DNA of 64,000 bases, taken from contig CAJNDS010000780.1 in NCBI GenBank assembly GCA_905221605.1, positions 787,659-851,658 on the forward strand. Direction: 5' to 3'. Of the stretch, positions 32,948 through 41,062 are shown in pieces. A program made the position numbers and the translations under genes. This DNA is from Symbiodinium natans. Taxonomy: Eukaryota > Sar > Dinophyceae > Suessiales > Symbiodiniaceae. The notes beneath the pieces are model-generated. The model saw only the letters and a program-made list of their open reading frames with translations. It was not told where the DNA came from and ran no database searches. Each line of letters begins with the position of its first letter. Positions within the stretch are counted from its first letter, which is position 1.

Positions 32948-35900
32948 ATGATGAGATCTTCTCTAATTAGATGCTGTCGGTGCTGTGTGACCTTCACTAA
33001 GTTCTGTCAGCCGCCAACCACTGATGTGGAAATCAAAGAAAAGATGCAAGAAAAAATTCGTATTCCTCGAGCTACTGCTCAGAAAAAGATGCAAGAAGAA
33101 ATTCTGAATCCAAGAGCGGCCGGCCGGGGGCAGCCGATGTACTACTCTTCTAGGTGGTTGCATTTGCTGCTGCTGTTGCTTTGCTTGCCTGGTGCCACTG
33201 CTCACATGCATAACATGTCGTGTCTTCGCACATGCACCGGCCCTACTGGGCCCCCCGTAGTTAGTTCCTTTGATAGCACATGGATGCCATGGGCTGCGAA
33301 AATGATCAATGAAGAGAATGCGGTGAACCTTGCGGCGAGCGAGGTTGCGGATAAAGATGTGAAGAACAAGCCAGGGAGCACGGATGCTTGGCCTTTTAGG
33401 GTGAAAGGTTGCGCTTCTGTGACGCTTTTTGGTCTTGCTGTACCTAACCTTGACAAGATGCTTTCCGCACTGTTTTGTGGTCAGCCTGCGCAGCTCATGC
33501 ACGGGCTTCAAAAGAGGATTGGACCTCTTTCGCTGTGGTTGTTTCTAGGCTGTTGTGGTGAGTTCTTTCGCCTCTTGCTGGCACTTGCCTCTTGGAGAGC
33601 GTTTGTCATACACCAACGGTCTATGACCACAGATACTCACGTTTCGGCTTCACCTGTAGTGGTGGATCCTGAGACAAGTGTGCAAGGCGACACTGTGCGC
33701 CGTCATTGCAGGAAACCCCGGTCCCCCCAAGGGCCGTACAAACAAGCTTGGTTGCGTGTTGTCGTCTACAGCTCATGCCTTTTACCTTGCAGGAAGGTCG
33801 GGGCCCTACGAGTCTCAGGCCTGCGTGGTGCTAGAGGACTGGGATGCTGCTGGAGGAGTTCGCCGCTTCGAACTGCCTCAGCCCGAGACACCGCAGCCAT
33901 CCAACAAAGCTGTCTTGTTCTCCGACGCCTCTGTTCCAGTGGCGCGAAAGCTGCTCCTCCTTCTTCTTTCCACTTTGAAAGCAATGCTGATTTCATGAAT
34001 GCCTTGGCCCAGTTGTCATCACAGCTTGCTGGAGGCACTTCAGCGGCTACGCGTAGGAAGAGAAGAGAGAGAGAAGAGAGAGAAGAAAACCTGCAGGACA
34101 CACAGGAGGGAAGCGAAGAACCTTCCCTTTCTAGCGCCCTGCTGGAGTTTCTGGCTCACTGGCAGAATAAAACTAAGGCCCCCTCAGCCGTTCAGCCTCC
34201 TGCCAAGAAGTCAAAATCCCAACAGAAAGAAGAGTCGTTGATCGCTCAACTTCAAACCCTCCTTGGTAAGCTTGCCCAGCAAAACGCTTCGGATGAAGTT
34301 GTTGTTAAAAGAGTGCAGGACACTCTTTTGAAATCTAATGCTAGAGCTGAAACTGTTGGCCCCGAAACCCAAGTTCCCCAAAAAATCACCAGCGTTGCTC
34401 CAAAGGACTCCGGAGGCCCTCAACAACAGAAACAAAACCACGCAGGAAGCCCTGCGGCCGGCTCTGCGACTGGCCCGATTAGCCTCAATGCCAGTGAATG
34501 GACCAAGGCAATCAAACTCATCTCAAAAGCAACAGTTACCAAAGCTGTGCAAGAGGGAGGTGAGATCGACGGAAACGTCGTTGTCGTCAAGTCTGAAGCT
34601 GAAGCACAGGAGTTGAAAGCCCTGTGGAATGCCGCTTCCAGGTATGACCCTCTGACTGTTCTGCTCCTAGTTGCTGACTGCAAGGCCTTAGGCGGTTACA
34701 ATACCAAGGTCAGTGTCAAACGTGGTGCAGGTCCCGTCGTGGTTCAAGACGTAACAGTCATTGTCCTGGGAGATACACACGCGGCGCCGTGGGCTAGACA
34801 GGCCTCAAAAGTTGAGGTAGCCAAGTTTGCGCCGCCTGCTAAGGTCACCGTCCGTATCTCAGCTCCATATCACTACCGAGTCCTATTCCGAAACGAAGAC
34901 GGTTGGGACCAAGTGAAAGACGTGTTAGCTGAAATCGGGAAGTGGAAAATATGCCAGATATCCCAGCTCACCGGCGGCAGCTGGAGATGGTCGACCACTA
35001 AGGATGGCCATCAGTTGGTTGGACACCTCAGAGTGACGCAAAAGTTGGCCGATGCTCTTGTACGTAAAAGTGGAGAACGGGGCATCATGATTACCTTGAC
35101 TAATGTCACTGACAGGCCTGAAGAAATCGTGCACTGGGTCCCCAAAAAAGATTCAGACGACGAAACTTACTTTCGTGCTGCTGCTGCTGCTGCAGCCGCT
35201 AAAGGTCAAGGCCTCAAGTACCGTATCGGCAAGGGTAGCGACCTTGGTTTCGTTGTTGATGGCACCCCTGAACCCCGTGCCCTGACGGTCCAAGCTCAAG
35301 GCATCCCCAAATCCTGGGAAGGCTCCGAAGTCACCGGGTTCTTTGAGGCTCAGGGTTGGAAGGAGGTCTTTTGCATTGCTAGGAAAAGACATGGAAAGAA
35401 AGATATTCGCTGGATTTTCAAAGGCTTTCCTCCGCTGGGTGGCGCTGACTCAGCCACTTCTGTGGTTTGGCAGTACTGTGACAAGGATGACCCTCGTTTG
35501 CATATCCATGTCTCCAAAGCCCCCCCTAAAGGCCCTAAAGCCTCTGAAATTGTCGAGGTCAGGGGTCCTCCGAAAAAGTTCTTCCTGAATGATACCAAAA
35601 GCAAGCCAAGCGAAAACAAAGAAGATGTCATGAATGTTGACGAGGAGACCAGCCTCTTAGAGGGTGAAGCTGGTCAAACTCGTGAAGCTGGCACTGACGC
35701 TGCTAACGACACCAGTCCCGCCTTCCCTGAAGCTGATGAAGTTGCACAGGCTATGAGAGAGGGATGGGTCGAGGTCAATCAAAAAGGCAATGGAGACTGC
35801 GCCTTCCGCTCTATCGCTGCTGCCAGGGAGTACGCTGCCAACAACAAGCTGCTCACTGAAACTGAAAGCAAAAACAAAGGGGCTATGGTTCGTGTTGATG

Positions 35901-37579
35901 CCATCTCGCACTTGAGGAGACATATTGACAGATACCTGCCCAACTTTGCCCCGGATAAGCCCATCTCCCCCGAAAGCCCTGCTGTTCAACCTGAGGTTGC
36001 TAAGAACAACTTCGGCACGTGGCTCACGCAAATGGAATCCCCTCAAGCTTGGGCCGACGGCCTCGTGCTTTTAGCCTGCGCTGTTAGATATGGCCAACCT
36101 ATTGTTGTGTGGTATTTCAACCAAGAAGGCAAACACTGGAAACGTGCCACGATAGCCCCTGATTTTTCTGGAGGATACGCTAAAATTGCCCGCAAGCTTC
36201 AGCCCATCACTTTGCTGTTAAAAAACGAGCACTTCACTTGGCTTAAACCGCCTGAGGATTTGGATGTCAAAGTAGCCAAAAGGAGCTGGCTTCGCGAGTC
36301 CATCATCCCCGAAAGGCGCATACTTCAAGGTGCCGCCCCCAGAAGCGGAGAGGCCACTCCGTCTCTGCATTCTTTGAAAGGCAGCTGCACACCGTCAGTC
36401 CACACTGCTGGCCACGCTGTCACTGAATGCGCTAGCGACACTAAGCCTCGTAGCTGCGCCGCTCTGCGCAAGAAGTCGGCGAGTAGCAGGGCATCCGCTG
36501 CTTTCACCGCTCAGACTGCTGTCAAGCCAAGTTGTGATGCCCAACTTGTCAGGAACACTGAGGCTCCTGAAGGTATTGAGCATCTAGCAGGGGATGCTAC
36601 GCCTTCTCTCCGTAGTCTTGCGTTCCCCAGCGCAGTGTCGGCTGGTCATGGGCTTAGTGTCCGCGTAAAGTCCGCCTGTGCCTCAGAAGCTCAGGAATGC
36701 AAAGACCGTCCCGGGCTTAGTAGTGTTAGAAAAGCGCTTGGTCAAGCTTTGCTTAAAAAGCGTAAAGAGCCCCCTCAAGTTTGCTACTCTGAAACTATTG
36801 CTGGCGACCTTGACAATCTCATCCCCAAGAAGTACCGTATCCACGGCAAGAAAACCCCGCAAGCCCAACAAGAGGAGGCCCCTCGGCCCCTCGACAAGTG
36901 GGAATGGCCATGCTTTGTTTGTGGCGCTGTGCTTAGTTGCTGCAGTTCTGCCAGCCTTTCTTCTTCCAAAAAGCACCATATGAAAAGCAGGCATCCTGAA
37001 ATCCCTCTCAACCAGGTCTTTCCTTCCAAAAAGAAACTCCCTGCTACTCCGAGCAGTGAGCTCCCACAGGAAGCGAGAGGATGGAGCTGTCCTATTTGTC
37101 AAAAAGGCCTTCCGGCCATGTCCACTTTTGACAGGCTTTGTGCTATTGCACAACATTGCAAAGATGAGCACCCTGAGGAGACCCCCAGCTCCCTGCATCA
37201 CAAACGCCTGAAAGGCTGGAAAAAGCCTGCGAGCATGAAAGCTAAGCTCACCGAGCGACTTGCCGCGGCCAGAACTAAGAAAGGAAAAGATGAAAAGGAT
37301 GATCATGTGAGAATCCTCCTCCCGAAACCTAAGTGGGACAACAACAGAGGCAGCTATGTGTATTGTAGAAACTGCTTGGCGCACTTGCAACGTAGAAGCC
37401 CCAAGTTCCTTAAGGTCCCTTGCAAGGAACGACTGGCCAAACTCTCTTCCTGCCTCACTGCCAAGCACATGAAAGCTGCTTGGTGGAAGCGTCTCTGCAA
37501 GGAAGATCCTGAGCACAAGCAGTTGCTTCTCGAAAAAACTGGTTGGACTGAAGAAGAGATCAGCAAGCTGCTCTCTTGA
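32948..37579 (+). CDS. LINE-2 copy 1 ORF1: OTU-protease and zinc-finger gag-like protein
   Basis: From the first ATG inside the element (MMRSS) the protein has 1,543 residues. The frame is also open upstream through the 5' UTR into the host channel exon, so a host-fused start is possible. Order: Cys-rich basic start; a signal-like run (WLHLLLLLLCLPGATA) followed by a Cys-containing stretch; a second hydrophobic segment (LSLWLFLGCC ... LLLALA); a variable Arg-rich part; the conserved core shared with LINE-1 (SEW ... GNVVVVKSE ... QLTGGSWRW ... IVHWVPKK); an OTU domain with GNGDCAFRS (Asp950, Cys951) and NEHF (His1095); three Cys/His fingers (CFVC ... HHMKSRH; CPIC ... HCKDEH; CRNC). OTU catalytic residues appear intact. 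It ends in UGA-CGG with ORF2 continuing in the same frame. Confidence 0.85.
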   Translation: MMRSSLIRCCRCCVTFTKFCQPPTTDVEIKEKMQEKIRIPRATAQKKMQEEILNPRAAGRGQPMYYSSRWLHLLLLLLCLPGATAHMHNMSCLRTCTGPTGPPVVSSFDSTWMPWAAKMINEENAVNLAASEVADKDVKNKPGSTDAWPFRVKGCASVTLFGLAVPNLDKMLSALFCGQPAQLMHGLQKRIGPLSLWLFLGCCGEFFRLLLALASWRAFVIHQRSMTTDTHVSASPVVVDPETSVQGDTVRRHCRKPRSPQGPYKQAWLRVVVYSSCLLPCRKVGALRVSGLRGARGLGCCWRSSPLRTASARDTAAIQQSCLVLRRLCSSGAKAAPPSSFHFESNADFMNALAQLSSQLAGGTSAATRRKRREREEREENLQDTQEGSEEPSLSSALLEFLAHWQNKTKAPSAVQPPAKKSKSQQKEESLIAQLQTLLGKLAQQNASDEVVVKRVQDTLLKSNARAETVGPETQVPQKITSVAPKDSGGPQQQKQNHAGSPAAGSATGPISLNASEWTKAIKLISKATVTKAVQEGGEIDGNVVVVKSEAEAQELKALWNAASRYDPLTVLLLVADCKALGGYNTKVSVKRGAGPVVVQDVTVIVLGDTHAAPWARQASKVEVAKFAPPAKVTVRISAPYHYRVLFRNEDGWDQVKDVLAEIGKWKICQISQLTGGSWRWSTTKDGHQLVGHLRVTQKLADALVRKSGERGIMITLTNVTDRPEEIVHWVPKKDSDDETYFRAAAAAAAAKGQGLKYRIGKGSDLGFVVDGTPEPRALTVQAQGIPKSWEGSEVTGFFEAQGWKEVFCIARKRHGKKDIRWIFKGFPPLGGADSATSVVWQYCDKDDPRLHIHVSKAPPKGPKASEIVEVRGPPKKFFLNDTKSKPSENKEDVMNVDEETSLLEGEAGQTREAGTDAANDTSPAFPEADEVAQAMREGWVEVNQKGNGDCAFRSIAAAREYAANNKLLTETESKNKGAMVRVDAISHLRRHIDRYLPNFAPDKPISPESPAVQPEVAKNNFGTWLTQMESPQAWADGLVLLACAVRYGQPIVVWYFNQEGKHWKRATIAPDFSGGYAKIARKLQPITLLLKNEHFTWLKPPEDLDVKVAKRSWLRESIIPERRILQGAAPRSGEATPSLHSLKGSCTPSVHTAGHAVTECASDTKPRSCAALRKKSASSRASAAFTAQTAVKPSCDAQLVRNTEAPEGIEHLAGDATPSLRSLAFPSAVSAGHGLSVRVKSACASEAQECKDRPGLSSVRKALGQALLKKRKEPPQVCYSETIAGDLDNLIPKKYRIHGKKTPQAQQEEAPRPLDKWEWPCFVCGAVLSCCSSASLSSSKKHHMKSRHPEIPLNQVFPSKKKLPATPSSELPQEARGWSCPICQKGLPAMSTFDRLCAIAQHCKDEHPEETPSSLHHKRLKGWKKPASMKAKLTERLAAARTKKGKDEKDDHVRILLPKPKWDNNRGSYVYCRNCLAHLQRRSPKFLKVPCKERLAKLSSCLTAKHMKAAWWKRLCKEDPEHKQLLLEKTGWTEEEISKLLS
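33663..33998 (+). other. Overlapping open frame with NPGP in LINE-2 ORF1
   Basis: Frame +1 relative to ORF1 is open for about 110 codons and reads CAVIAGNPGPPKG (NPGP at 33714-33725), followed by an acidic, protein-like stretch (VLEDWDAAGGVRRFELPQ). The ORF1 frame over the same bases is Arg/Ser/Cys-rich and looks less protein-like. In LINE-1 a GEAAHPGP motif sits at the comparable place. This may reflect a pair of frameshifts that left ORF1 open. The same holds at 42228-42563 in copy 2. Confidence 0.35.
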
Positions 37580-37642
37580 CGGTCTAGGCCGGTCTATGGC
37601 CGGCCTCACTACAGAATTGGCGAAGCTAAGAACCCTGGGCCT
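37577..37642 (+). promoter_or_regulatory. Putative UGA readthrough signal with stem-loop and GEAKNPGP, copy 1
   Basis: The ORF1 stop TGA (37577-37579) is followed by CGG; UGA-CGG is a known type II readthrough context in plant RNA viruses. A perfect 7-bp stem AGGCCGG (37586-37592) with CCGGCCT (37600-37606) and a 7-base loop begins 6 nt after the stop, close to the spacing of those sites. Twelve codons after the stop comes RIGEAKNPGP (GEAKNPGP at 37619-37642), then the endonuclease. No AUG occurs in this frame until 37940. Confidence 0.7.
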
Positions 37643-40600
37643 CATGCACAGGCAAGTTTGTGTGGCATCAGCATCCTCTCACTCAACGTGGGTGGGGCCC
37701 CAGGTTGCTGGAGAGCTTTGGCTGAGGACTTCTTTGATGCTGACGTCGTCTGTTTGCAGGAAGCCTCTCTTTCTAGGTCTGAGTTTGGTGGTTTTGCCCG
37801 TCAAGCTAAGAAAAAAGACTACTCTACCTTCCAATGCGCTGCTCCCGCTGAGCAAGGGCGGTGGGGTGGGGTGGTCACTCTCGTTCGCAAAACGGTTCGC
37901 CATGGTGCTGTCGTCACGGACAGCAGAAGAGGGGTGCAAATGTTGGGTGTCTGGCTTCCTGATGCCTTTCTTCTAAACGCCTACGTTGCTCCGGGCAACG
38001 AGCAGGTGGGGGCCGAGATGCTTGGCTCTCTCTTCGCTGCTCATGCTTTGGATAAGCAGGAATGGTTGCTCACTGGTGACTGGAACCAAGAACCTGAAGA
38101 CAATGTTTTGGGTCCTCTTTGTTTTGCCAAAGGCGGCTGGTTGGTAGGCGCTGCGCACAGGTGGACCAGTAAGAAGCGCATTGACTGGGCTGCCAGCACT
38201 ATCTCTCCCATGAGACTCTCCTTCCAAGGTGCTGAAACTAGGCGTGCCGTGTCGGACCACCCTGGCTTCTGGCTCAGACTGACCGATAAGGTGCAGACTC
38301 CTAGACGTGGGCGCCTTAAACCAGCGCCAACCTGGCACAAGCCCAGCTTTCTCAGTGGCCAGCAGTGGACCCAAGCTCTGAGTGAAGCCTGGGACAGGGT
38401 GGTAAAGAAAACTAAGGACTATGCAGACATGAGGAATCAGCTTAAGAATGAAAGCCCCTTTTCTGTGCAAGACAGCTGGGACTGCTTCATGAGCTGCATG
38501 CGAATCTGCTTTGTCGAAGCCTTGTATAAACTTGGCCAAGTTTGTATCGACCCTGAGCAAACTGAAGAGATCAAGCGTTTGTCCGACCAATATGGCTTTG
38601 AAGCCAAGGGCAGGCCTGCTCGGTTCCAATGGGTCACGGTGGGGAAAAACTCTGGTGGGCAACAAAACCCAGGAGAGGCACAACGGCGCATCCGTCGCCG
38701 CCTTGCCAGGCTGTATGAAGCTCTGCGCATTGCAAAAAACGGGGCCTCTATCGACCCTGCTTTATTGCGCAAACTCGGGCCTGGCTGGGAAGCTCTTGAC
38801 GCCCCTGACGTGCGGGATGCCGTCGCTGCGGAACTCAAACAGCTTAAGCAGCAGCAGCACAAGCTTGAGCAAGCTGAGGCCCGTAAGAGGCTAAAAAACT
38901 GGAAAGATCGCATGTGTCAGGGCACTTTCGGTCACTTGGGTCGCTGGCTTAAGAACCAGAAGCAAGTTTGTTTCGGTGTCACGCTCTACGATTCTAAGGG
39001 TGAAGCCCACGATAGGATCAAAGCTGCGGACATGATTCATGACTTCTGGTCCTCTGTTTGGAAAGAGAGCGGTAGTGTCAACACTGATGAAGCCGCTGCT
39101 AACCTTTGCAAGCAGTTTGGTGAAGACCAAAGCAAACTTGTTTGGGACGCGCTCCCCCTTGATGCTTTAACCCAGGCTGTCAAGAAAGCTAAAGGGTCCG
39201 CTGGTGCTGACGGCTGGGATGGGGACGAGCTCAGGTACGTCCCTAACCAGGCCATCGGTTGCTACCACGAACTCGTTCTTCGTTGGACGTTGGCGGGACA
39301 ATTGCCCTTGCAGATGCTTCAGGCACGGCAGGCTACCGTGCCTAAACCTGACAAGATCGAAAAAGGCAATAGACTGCCTGTCGGCGGCACTAGACCGCTC
39401 ACTGTGATGAGTGTTTGGTGGCGGGCCTTCGCCAGCGCATGGGTGCACTCTCCTCAGATGGCTGCTTGGACCTCAGCAAACCTGGACCCTAGAGTCTGCT
39501 ATGGTAAAGGTTCTGACAGCCCTGAAAGTGCTGTGGACAGACTTCAATCGAAGTTTGCGGGTCAGGGTGGGGTCCTCTGCGCCCTTGACTTCTCTCAAGC
39601 CTTCGATCGGTTAAATCCGAATCTCACGGCTTCCGCCTTGGCCAGTTTGAACTTTCCCCCCGGCCTCCCTCGCTTGCTTCAGCTGGCGTGGGGAGAGCAG
39701 CAAAGGTTCATCCAGTGGGACGGTCACACGTGTCCTAGAGTTCTTAAGCCATCCGGCACGCCGCAAGGCTGCCCGCTTGCCCCTTTGATCCTTGCTGTCT
39801 ACACTACTGCGGGCATCAAAGCAACTGAAGCTGGGCAGGACTTCTCCGCAGATACCTCCATCTATATGGATGACCGCACTATGTATGCGCGCACCTGGTT
39901 TGCTGTTAAGAGTCGCATCAGCGCTTGGTCCTCCTGGAGTGCCAGCATGGGACTCTTGGAAAACGGTAAGAAAACGCAGGTTTGTGCACGTGGCAAGCTT
40001 GCTAAACAGGAGGTTGCCATTGATTGCCCCCAGGACTGGATTAGAACCGAAATCAAGGCTCTTGGGTGCACTACTACTGCGCAGCCGCGCAAAGAAAGCT
40101 CCACTGAGGCTGACAGGGTTGATGCTGCTATCCAGACTGCTGCTTTGCTCCGCTCTGTGCCTCTTGCCTGGCAAAGAAAGACTCTTGCCTTCCGATGCTT
40201 TGTCTTGAACAAGGCGTCTTATGGTTGGGTCTCTCGCTTTCCCACTCTGACCAGTGCTGGTAAAGTCTTCAACAGCCTGACTGCTGCCTACAAGACCAAC
40301 CGCTTGGCTTGCAAAGCCTTCCGCAAAACCCTCTATGGGGCTGTGCTTGACCTCTCCCTTGTCGTTCTCTGCAGGACGTGGAAACGCATGGCTAAGGAGG
40401 TAGACAAAGGCCATCGACCTAGATGGACAGCCGGGCCGCACACCGCAGTTTCGGCCTTGCGCAAGACCCTCAATAGGTTTGGCTTCCTTGAAGTTGGCCC
40501 CTGGGAATGGACTGTCCCACAGAGGTGGGTGCGTCTAATCCCTCGGGCTGAAAGCACTGTGAAGCTTGAGGGTACTGGTGCCGTGGATGCTCAGTTGCAC

Positions 40601-41062
40601 GCGTTCCGGGCTCAGTATCGCAGAAACGCCTATGAGCACTTCCTGAAAGGAAAGCGTCATGAGGCCAGAGAGCTCTGCGCTCAGTACACGCCTGATGATC
40701 TACGTAGATTCTATGCTGCAATCTCCATCGAGCAAAGCCGGGAAGCCTTAAGCTTTGGGCCTGGTCACAGGGCTGTCATGCTGGCTTCTGTTGTTTCCCC
40801 TAGTTGGTATGGAAAAGTCTGCGCGGACAAGGAGGGTGTTAGTCAAGCTTGCCCGTGGTGCGGCCACGAGTTTGGCTCTTGGAGACATGTAGCTTGGGAC
40901 TGTCCTTGCAATCCCTTGCCTGTTGGTCTCTCCCCTCCTCAAAATCCGTTGACCTTCCGTTTCGGTTGGCTTGGTAAAGATGATCACAATGCTCCTCTTG
41001 CGTTGGCTCATCTGGCTGCTACTGTTGATGCCTTGTGGAAAACTAGATACGGTGACAGGTAA
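37580..41062 (+). CDS. LINE-2 copy 1 ORF2: endonuclease-reverse transcriptase
   Basis: In frame with ORF1 after UGA; 1,160 codons. The first possible AUG (37940) is after the catalytic Asn and Glu of the endonuclease, so expression by readthrough is the simplest reading. APE-type endonuclease: LSLNVGG, CLQEAS, TGDWNQE (Asp codon 38078), KRIDW, VSDHP (38252-38263). Reverse transcriptase: TVPKPDK ... GGTRPLTV, CALDFSQAFDRL (Asp codons 39587 and 39605), GTPQGCPLAP, IYMDDRT (39869-39874). C-terminal knuckle CPWCGHEFGSWRHVAWDC (C-x2-C-x8-H-x4-C) from 40850. These nick target DNA and copy the element RNA at the nick. No RNase H domain recognised. All core residues look intact, so the enzyme is probably active. 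Confidence 0.88.
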   Translation, partial: RSRPVYGRPHYRIGEAKNPGPHAQASLCGISILSLNVGGAPGCWRALAEDFFDADVVCLQEASLSRSEFGGFARQAKKKDYSTFQCAAPAEQGRWGGVVTLVRKTVRHGAVVTDSRRGVQMLGVWLPDAFLLNAYVAPGNEQVGAEMLGSLFAAHALDKQEWLLTGDWNQEPEDNVLGPLCFAKGGWLVGAAHRWTSKKRIDWAASTISPMRLSFQGAETRRAVSDHPGFWLRLTDKVQTPRRGRLKPAPTWHKPSFLSGQQWTQALSEAWDRVVKKTKDYADMRNQLKNESPFSVQDSWDCFMSCMRICFVEALYKLGQVCIDPEQTEEIKRLSDQYGFEAKGRPARFQWVTVGKNSGGQQNPGEAQRRIRRRLARLYEALRIAKNGASIDPALLRKLGPGWEALDAPDVRDAVAAELKQLKQQQHKLEQAEARKRLKNWKDRMCQGTFGHLGRWLKNQKQVCFGVTLYDSKGEAHDRIKAADMIHDFWSSVWKESGSVNTDEAAANLCKQFGEDQSKLVWDALPLDALTQAVKKAKGSAGADGWDGDELRYVPNQAIGCYHELVLRWTLAGQLPLQMLQARQATVPKPDKIEKGNRLPVGGTRPLTVMSVWWRAFASAWVHSPQMAAWTSANLDPRVCYGKGSDSPESAVDRLQSKFAGQGGVLCALDFSQAFDRLNPNLTASALASLNFPPGLPRLLQLAWGEQQRFIQWDGHTCPRVLKPSGTPQGCPLAPLILAVYTTAGIKATEAGQDFSADTSIYMDDRTMYARTWFAVKSRISAWSSWSASMGLLENGKKTQVCARGKLAKQEVAIDCPQDWIRTEIKALGCTTTAQPRKESSTEADRVDAAIQTAALLRSVPLAWQRKTLAFRCFVLNKASYGWVSRFPTLTSAGKVFNSLTAAYKTNRLACKAFRKTLYGAVLDLSLVVLCRTWKRMAKEVDKGHRPRWTAGPHTAVSALRKTLNRFGFLEVGPWEWTVPQRWVRLIPRAESTVKLEGTGAVDAQLHAFRAQYRRNAYEHFLKGKRHEARELCAQYTPDDLRRFYAAISIEQSREALSFGPGHRAVMLASVVSPSWYGKVCADKEGVSQACPWCGHEFGSWRHVAWDCPCNPLPVGLSPPQNPLTFRFGWLGKDDHNAPLALAHLAATVDALWKTRYGDR

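Noticed and set aside
36683-37645. 320-codon minus-strand frame (and its copy at 45248-46210)
   Set aside because: Antisense shadow of ORF1; identical in both copies only because the DNA is duplicated.
37658-37660. TTG as start codon of ORF2
   Set aside because: A non-AUG start here is possible in principle, but the frame is open back to the UGA and the GEAKNPGP motif lies upstream, so readthrough explains the data better.
37596-37976. ATG at 37596 starting a 126-codon frame after ORF1
   Set aside because: It is in another frame than the endonuclease and has no motif; the ATG falls in the loop of the proposed stem-loop.
39611-40441. 276-codon minus-strand frame (and copy at 48176-49006)
   Set aside because: Antisense shadow of the ORF2 RT region.
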